Of a stretch of 56,207 nt of DNA, positions 51,477 through 56,207 are shown in pieces (position 1 is the first letter of the stretch; every line of letters begins with the position of its first letter). A program made the translations under genes and the position numbers. This stretch comes from CAZOEL01 sp964578835 (GTDB lineage Bacteria; Desulfobacterota; Syntrophobacteria; Syntrophobacterales; Syntrophobacteraceae), in NCBI GenBank assembly GCA_964578835.1, contig CAZOEL010000045.1, positions 1-56,207 on the forward strand. Reading direction: 5' to 3'. Under the pieces are notes generated by a model that searched no databases, had not been told where the DNA came from, and saw only the letters and a program-made list of their open reading frames with translations.

Positions 51477-54242
51477 TCATTCACCTTTTGCCATGGATAC
51501 ATTCTCGTGTAGATCGGGGTTATTTCTCACGGAGACTACCCTCCTGCGAGTCCATTTTTCGAAGCCGATTATCGTGTAAACAATAATTCCAGACGCCAGT
51601 ATGCGCGCCCACGCCCAAAGTCCGATTGGCGCACTGTGAAAGATCCAATTCATAAAAGGCAGGTATGTGTAGAGCAGCTGAAGAGCGATCATTAGAGACA
51701 CGCCCCCGAACAGCCATTTATTAGAGAAAAACCCGATCTGGAACATGGAACTGCTCAACGAACGGCAATTGAAAAGGTAGAAAAGCTCCACAAAAACGAA
51801 AACGTTGACTGCAATCGTGCGGGCTTCGGCCTCGCTGGCGCCGGCATACAGCTCCCATTCGAAAAGCAGGAACGAAAAAAAGAGGAGCAGAATTCCCACG
51901 AAAAAAATCCGCCAGAGCAACACACCTGTAAGTATGGGAGTTTCTGGATCTCGCGGGGCGCGTGACATAATGCCCGGCTCTTTGGGCTCGAAGGCGAGCA
52001 TAAGCCCGAGCAGGACAGCGGTTGTCATATTGATCCAGAGTATCTGCACCGGCAGAATCGGGAGCGTAACGTTGGCTGCGATTGCGGCTAAGATGACCAA
52101 TCCTTCGCCGATATTGGTCGGGAGCGTCCAGACAATAAATTTGGTAAGATTGTCAAAAACGCTGCGGCCTTCTTCAATCGCGGCTTCGATGGTAGCGAAG
52201 TTGTCATCGGTAAGGATCATGTCTGCGGCTTCCTTGGCTACTTCTGTTCCGGTAATGCCCATTGCGATCCCGATATCCGCTCTCTTCAAGGCAGGGGCGT
52301 CGTTGACTCCGTCTCCGGTCATGGCCACGACGTGCCCACGAGCCTGTAAGGCCTTGACCAACCGTAGCTTTTGCTCGGGATCGACTCTGGCGAAAACCGC
52401 GGTCTGTTCGACCCTCTCAACAAGATCGTCGTCCGAAACCTTCGCCAGGGCTTTGCCCGTAATGACCGGGCTCAGCTTGCGCTCGCAAACCAAGTCCTCA
52501 CACAAGCCGATCTTTTCCGCGATCGCGGCGGCGGTAATCGCGTGGTCCCCTGTGATCATCTTGACTTGTATGCCGGCGTTCTGGCAGGTTTTGACCGCTG
52601 CTACAGCTTCAGCGCGCGGTGGATCGATCATTCCCTGCAAACCAAGGAAGACCAGGCCCGATGATACATCTTCGTGCTCAATTCCAGCCTGATGTGGCGG
52701 CAGCTCCTTTCTGGCCAGCGCAAGGACGCGCAATCCTTTTGATGCCATCTCCTCAACTTCCCTGTGTATCCACTCTGTGTCCAACGGCGCCTTTCTTCCC
52801 GCCGCATCGAGAGACTCCACGGAATGGTCGAGGATGACCTCTACGGCCCCCTTCACGTACGCCATCCTCGGTTTGCCCGCTTCCCCCGAGTATAACGTCG
52901 CCATGTATTGACGTTCGGATTCAAAGGGGATAGCGTCGATTCTCCGATATCCGTTTGAAGCGTTTCGAGCCGAAAGACCTCCTTTCACTGCCGAGACGAT
53001 GAGCGCGCCTTCCGTAGGGTCGCCATGCACCTGCCACCGGCCCTCTTCTTCTAGAACGACGCTATCATTGCAGAGAAGCCCTGCTCGCAAACATTCTACA
53101 AGCGCTTCTGATTGAGCTGCATCGATGGACTCCCCTTCCTTGAGGATGTCTCCGGAGGGGGCGTACCCCGAGCCGGTTATCTCGAAGCGCTCGCCTCCCG
53201 CCAAGACTTCTTGGACCGTCATCTGGTTTTCTGTAAGAGTTCCGGTCTTATCCGAACAGATAACCGTGGTGCTTCCCAGTGTCTCCACGGCCGGAAGCCT
53301 CCGGATGACGGCGCGACGCCGGGCCATTCGCGAGACTCCGATAGCGAGCGTGATGCTCATGGCGGCTGGAAGCCCTTCGGGAATGGCTCCAACAGCAAGA
53401 GCCACCGCAGCCATGAACATATCGATCGGAGGCTGACCTCGCGAGATCCCGATTGCGACAGTAGCCGCAGCCAGGATGAGAATTGCATAAAGCAGGAGGT
53501 GACTGAAACGGGCAATCTTTTGAGTGAGAGGCGTATCCAAATTTTTGGTCGCAGAAATGAGCTTGGAGATCCAACCCACCTCGGTTTCATTGCCGGTTGC
53601 GATCACTACGCCGATCCCATGGCCGTAGGTCACCAGGGTCGACGCGAAAGCCATGTTCGATCGATCTGCAAGAACAGCATCAGGCTCAAGAACATCGGTT
53701 TTCTTCTTAACCGGAACCGATTCCCCCGTAAGGGTGGATTCATCGATTTGCAGGTCTCGAAGCTCTATCAGCCGCATATCGGCGGGAGTCTTATCTCCCG
53801 CCTGCAAAATGATAATATCGCCGGGAACCACTTCTGTCGCCGAGATTCGCCGCCTTTCCCCGCTTCGCAGCACCGTAGCCTCCGACACCATCGTCCGGGC
53901 AAGAGCTTCGATGGCTGAGAGGGCTTTGGACTCCTGGATAAAGCCAACAATAGCATTCACGATCACGACCCCGAAAATGACGCCTGAGTCGACCCATTCT
54001 TCCAGGAACGCCGTAATAGCGGACGCAGCCAGCAAAATGTATATGAGAGGCTGATGAAATTGCAGGAGAAAGCGCAATATGGGACCTTTGCCTCTTTTTC
54101 CCGTGATGAGATTTAGGCCGAACCGCTCCTGCCGATCATTTACTTCCACTTCATTGAGGCCGGTTTCGGGATTGCTTTCTAATGCGCCCAGCACCAAGTC
54201 CGCGGGCATATTATGCCAATTTTCTCTGCTCGTTCTTTCCAC
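51477..54242 (-). CDS. P-type cation-transporting ATPase (SERCA/PMR1-like)
   Basis: A 921-residue P2-type ATPase. It has the N-terminal cation ATPase domain, actuator motif STLTGESVPV, ion-binding helix GAIPEGLP, the phosphorylation loop ICSDKTGTLTENQMT and hinge MTGDGVNDAPALKRADIGIAMG, with about ten helices. The subfamily (PEGLP-type, C-terminal cation domain) includes Ca2+ and Mn2+ pumps; the ion cannot be told. GTG 54242 has AGGAG nine nt upstream and is preferred to a longer ATG frame opening 17 codons earlier. The PsiE-like gene follows 4 nt downstream, which suggests a common role. Confidence 0.9.
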   Translation of the reverse strand: MERTSRENWHNMPADLVLGALESNPETGLNEVEVNDRQERFGLNLITGKRGKGPILRFLLQFHQPLIYILLAASAITAFLEEWVDSGVIFGVVIVNAIVGFIQESKALSAIEALARTMVSEATVLRSGERRRISATEVVPGDIIILQAGDKTPADMRLIELRDLQIDESTLTGESVPVKKKTDVLEPDAVLADRSNMAFASTLVTYGHGIGVVIATGNETEVGWISKLISATKNLDTPLTQKIARFSHLLLYAILILAAATVAIGISRGQPPIDMFMAAVALAVGAIPEGLPAAMSITLAIGVSRMARRRAVIRRLPAVETLGSTTVICSDKTGTLTENQMTVQEVLAGGERFEITGSGYAPSGDILKEGESIDAAQSEALVECLRAGLLCNDSVVLEEEGRWQVHGDPTEGALIVSAVKGGLSARNASNGYRRIDAIPFESERQYMATLYSGEAGKPRMAYVKGAVEVILDHSVESLDAAGRKAPLDTEWIHREVEEMASKGLRVLALARKELPPHQAGIEHEDVSSGLVFLGLQGMIDPPRAEAVAAVKTCQNAGIQVKMITGDHAITAAAIAEKIGLCEDLVCERKLSPVITGKALAKVSDDDLVERVEQTAVFARVDPEQKLRLVKALQARGHVVAMTGDGVNDAPALKRADIGIAMGITGTEVAKEAADMILTDDNFATIEAAIEEGRSVFDNLTKFIVWTLPTNIGEGLVILAAIAANVTLPILPVQILWINMTTAVLLGLMLAFEPKEPGIMSRAPRDPETPILTGVLLWRIFFVGILLLFFSFLLFEWELYAGASEAEARTIAVNVFVFVELFYLFNCRSLSSSMFQIGFFSNKWLFGGVSLMIALQLLYTYLPFMNWIFHSAPIGLWAWARILASGIIVYTIIGFEKWTRRRVVSVRNNPDLHENVSMAKGE

Positions 54243-54512
54243 TGGTCGATTCTCCTGAAATCTATTGCCCCAAAACACATGGCGATGACACAAATGAACG
54301 AAATGACGAAGATAGCCTCTTCGTCAACACTCGCATTCTTCATGATTGCAGCATGCTTTGATTGATGCGCCATGTGAAGAGCTAAAAACAAATGTTTAGC
54401 TCTCGTGCAAGTTAGTCAGTCGGCAGTAAGCAGTCAACCAAGAGCTGGTAAGCTTTGATGAGCGCTTCTGGGGACTCGGGATCGCCGATCGGTTATTCGG
54501 GATAGCGGAATC

Positions 54513-55295
54513 TCAGACTTTCAGTTGCCTGCTTTCTGCATCCGAAGTCTCCACAGGCAGTTTGTCGCCGATCCCTGCTTCTCGATCCAAACGATATTTT
54601 TCCAGGTAAAACTGGTGGTCCATCATCCTCTTGGATAATCTATACCGCAGATAGGCAATCCAGAGTGCGATAACGGCAAGAAGCACAAAAGGGGTCAAAG
54701 CAAACCATTTGTTTTCTTTAATCACGTTCATGCCGCCTTCCACCAATTCTGACAGAAAATTGGGAACCATCCAAAAGGTAAGCGCCAGGAAGCCGATAGC
54801 GGCTCCGAGGTAAAAGATGGAATGGCTGCTTAGGAACATCGTCCAGGATATGAAGGGATGCCTTTGACCATAAACTACCGGGAACCCTTCGCCGCGTTCG
54901 GGCTCGCTCCCATGGAGCAGCGTCAGGTAGACTCTGATGAGATAAGAGATCAATAGGATCAACACTATTGGGACGCCGACGGAAGCGGAAACCCATGCTC
55001 GGACGGGAAAAGGCTTATTGACGCTTTTTATCTCGACGTCGTAATTTTCCAGGTTCCCATGCTTTCTCTCGAAATACCACCTGTCGATATGCGATACAGT
55101 ATTGCCGGAGGTTCTGTAGACGACATAACCTTGCTTGTCCTTGACTTCTATTCTGGAATATTCTCCCGAGGAGCTTGCCGAAGCGATGTATATAACCATC
55201 TCCAGACACAGAAAGCCGACCACGCTGATCGCCAAGGCAATCAATACGCTGTTCTTTCTCTCGAACAGATCCATCAGGCTAAGTCTTTTGGACAT
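54513..55295 (-). CDS. Four-helix membrane protein of unknown function
   Basis: A 260-residue protein that I do not recognise. It has hydrophobic helices near residues 16-38, 100-125, 150-178 and 195-215. The segment between the first two (about 40-95) is polar, with VKDKQGYVVYRTSGNTVSH, and probably faces the periplasm. The C-terminal 45 residues are charged. ATG 55295 has GAGGAG eight nt upstream. It is divergent from the small ORF and ABC ATPase (32 nt apart) and ends 270 nt before the P-type ATPase start on the same strand. Confidence 0.75.
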   Translation of the reverse strand: MSKRLSLMDLFERKNSVLIALAISVVGFLCLEMVIYIASASSSGEYSRIEVKDKQGYVVYRTSGNTVSHIDRWYFERKHGNLENYDVEIKSVNKPFPVRAWVSASVGVPIVLILLISYLIRVYLTLLHGSEPERGEGFPVVYGQRHPFISWTMFLSSHSIFYLGAAIGFLALTFWMVPNFLSELVEGGMNVIKENKWFALTPFVLLAVIALWIAYLRYRLSKRMMDHQFYLEKYRLDREAGIGDKLPVETSDAESRQLKV

Positions 55296-55326
55296 CTTTG
55301 CGCTCCTCTAACCTTAAGCTCCTTCA

Positions 55327-55566
55327 TTGCATAATCCTCAGAATTTCATCGCGATCCAAAGCATCATTCGAAATATCCATAAAGTAATCCCGGAAGGCAA
55401 GATTTCAATTGAAGCAGAAGGCGTCTTGTCCTCGGAGATGCTTTTATACCAGAAAGCTCATACCGCTCAAGATCGCCTGAAAGTGCGCGCATCCTTTCTC
55501 CATGAGATGTATAATAAGGATGGCCTGGTTGAAGAGACGGTCCACAATCTTGGGAGAAATTATTGA
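55327..55566 (+). CDS. Small hypothetical protein translationally coupled to the ABC ATPase
   Basis: A 79-codon frame from TTG 55327 (an in-frame ATG occurs at 55438). It is hydrophilic, with alternating charged helix-like stretches such as YQKAHTAQDRLKVRASF, and no family is recognised. No ribosome-binding site fits the TTG, which starts shortly after a stop. The strongest support is that its stop TGA overlaps the TTG start of the ABC ATPase. It could also be a leader or part of a longer gene whose N-terminus is lost. Confidence 0.45.
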   Translation: MHNPQNFIAIQSIIRNIHKVIPEGKISIEAEGVLSSEMLLYQKAHTAQDRLKVRASFLHEMYNKDGLVEETVHNLGRNY

Positions 55567-56207
55567 AGAGTGATGACAAAGCTATGTCCTTTGGCAAACA
55601 GGTTGTTTTTAGCGCGCGCGGCGTCAGCAAAATCTACCGAATGGGTGAAGTTGAAGTAACAGCGTTGCATGAAGTCGATATAGATCTTTATGCGGGAGAG
55701 TTCGTCGTTTTGCTGGGACCATCCGGAAGCGGGAAGTCGACGCTGCTCAATATCCTCGGCGGTCTTGATGCGCCAACTGGGGGGATGGTGCGTTACCGGG
55801 ACGAGGATCTGGTTGCCTTTGACGATTCTGCGCTCACGCAATATCGAAGGGAGCATATTGGATTTGTCTTTCAATTCTACAATCTTATCCCAAGCCTCAC
55901 AGCGCGGGAAAATGTTGCGCTGGTGACCGAGATCGCTTCGCATCCGATGACGCCCGAAGAGGCGTTGCGCCTTGTCGATCTTACTGGCAGAATGGACCAT
56001 TTCCCTTCCCAGATGTCGGGTGGAGAGCAGCAACGTGTCGCTATAGCGCGCGCTATAGCCAAGCGCCCGGATGTGCTGCTCTGCGATGAGCCGACAGGAG
56101 CGCTCGATGCAGAAACCGGCATATTGGTGCTGGAAGCCATAGATCGAATAAATCGGGAGATCGGGACAACCACCGTTGTCATCACTCACAACGCGATCAT
56201 CTCTGAG
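55563..56207 (+). CDS. MacB/LolD-type ABC transporter ATPase (partial, right edge)
   Basis: At least 215 residues, open to the window end. Visible features are YRMGEVEVTALHEVDIDLYA, Walker A LLGPSGSGKSTLLNILGGLD, Q-loop FVFQFYNLIPSLTA, signature SGGEQQRVAIARAI, Walker B LLCDEPTGALD and the H-loop VVITHN. This is the type of ATPase that powers MacB-like efflux or LolCDE-like lipoprotein release. TTG 55563 has GGGAG six nt upstream; ATG 55584 is a later alternative. The permease would follow off the right edge. It is absent from simple stop-to-stop lists because its end lies outside the window. Confidence 0.9.
   Translation, partial: MKSDDKAMSFGKQVVFSARGVSKIYRMGEVEVTALHEVDIDLYAGEFVVLLGPSGSGKSTLLNILGGLDAPTGGMVRYRDEDLVAFDDSALTQYRREHIGFVFQFYNLIPSLTARENVALVTEIASHPMTPEEALRLVDLTGRMDHFPSQMSGGEQQRVAIARAIAKRPDVLLCDEPTGALDAETGILVLEAIDRINREIGTTTVVITHNAIISE

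Overview
The window looks like chromosome of an anaerobic bacterium of the former Deltaproteobacteria (Desulfobacterota; Syntrophobacter/Syntrophales-like). That is an inference from gene content: indolepyruvate:ferredoxin oxidoreductase, stand-alone molybdopterin enzymes, a two-chain B12-dependent methylmalonyl-CoA mutase, a B12-dependent ribonucleotide reductase and an NtrB/NtrC-type sigma-54 system. No rRNA, tRNA, CRISPR array, phage or intact insertion sequence was recognised.

Layout. 1-410: a PHP-domain (DnaE-like) remnant on the minus strand. 436-1842: a DASS-type anion transporter. 2569-7285: two full-length paralogous molybdopterin enzymes that converge, plus a decapitated third paralogue. 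7677-9308: a hotdog thioesterase, a gamma-carbonic-anhydrase-like protein and a TlpA-like thioredoxin. 9595-12939: a very long secreted multicopper oxidase with a Pro/Asp repeat and coiled-coil tail. 13469-14212: an MddA-like methyltransferase. 14253-24697 (minus): iorA, iorB, livH, a livM-livG fusion, livF and a PaaK-like gene, followed by a PPDK-like protein without the PEP barrel. This reads as a unit for importing branched-chain or aromatic amino acids and oxidising arylpyruvates to aryl-acyl-CoA.

25471-26043: a parDE toxin-antitoxin pair with a palindromic operator candidate. 26290-32436 (minus): a chaperone cluster dnaK-cbpA-cbpM-clpB. 32879-36263: nrdJ and endonuclease V. 36273-41143 (minus): a membrane-fused spermidine-synthase-like protein, methylmalonyl-CoA mutase small and large chains, and malate dehydrogenase (propionate/succinate chemistry). 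41828-43612: a TrmO-like protein, a ModE-like regulator and a J-domain protein whose HPD motif is NPD. 43802-50843: ManC, an O-antigen ligase-like protein, SppA and a histidine kinase/sigma-54 regulator pair, all on the plus strand. 50858-55295 (minus): PsiE-like protein, P-type cation ATPase and an unknown membrane protein. 55327-56207: a small ORF coupled to a MacB/LolD-type ABC ATPase that runs off the window.

Intergenic spaces hold an unusually varied set of palindromes of at least six sequence types. Many start codons were moved inward from the longest ORF because a good ribosome-binding site fits an internal start better; each entry says so. All functional calls rest on motifs and family resemblance read by eye, not on database searches.
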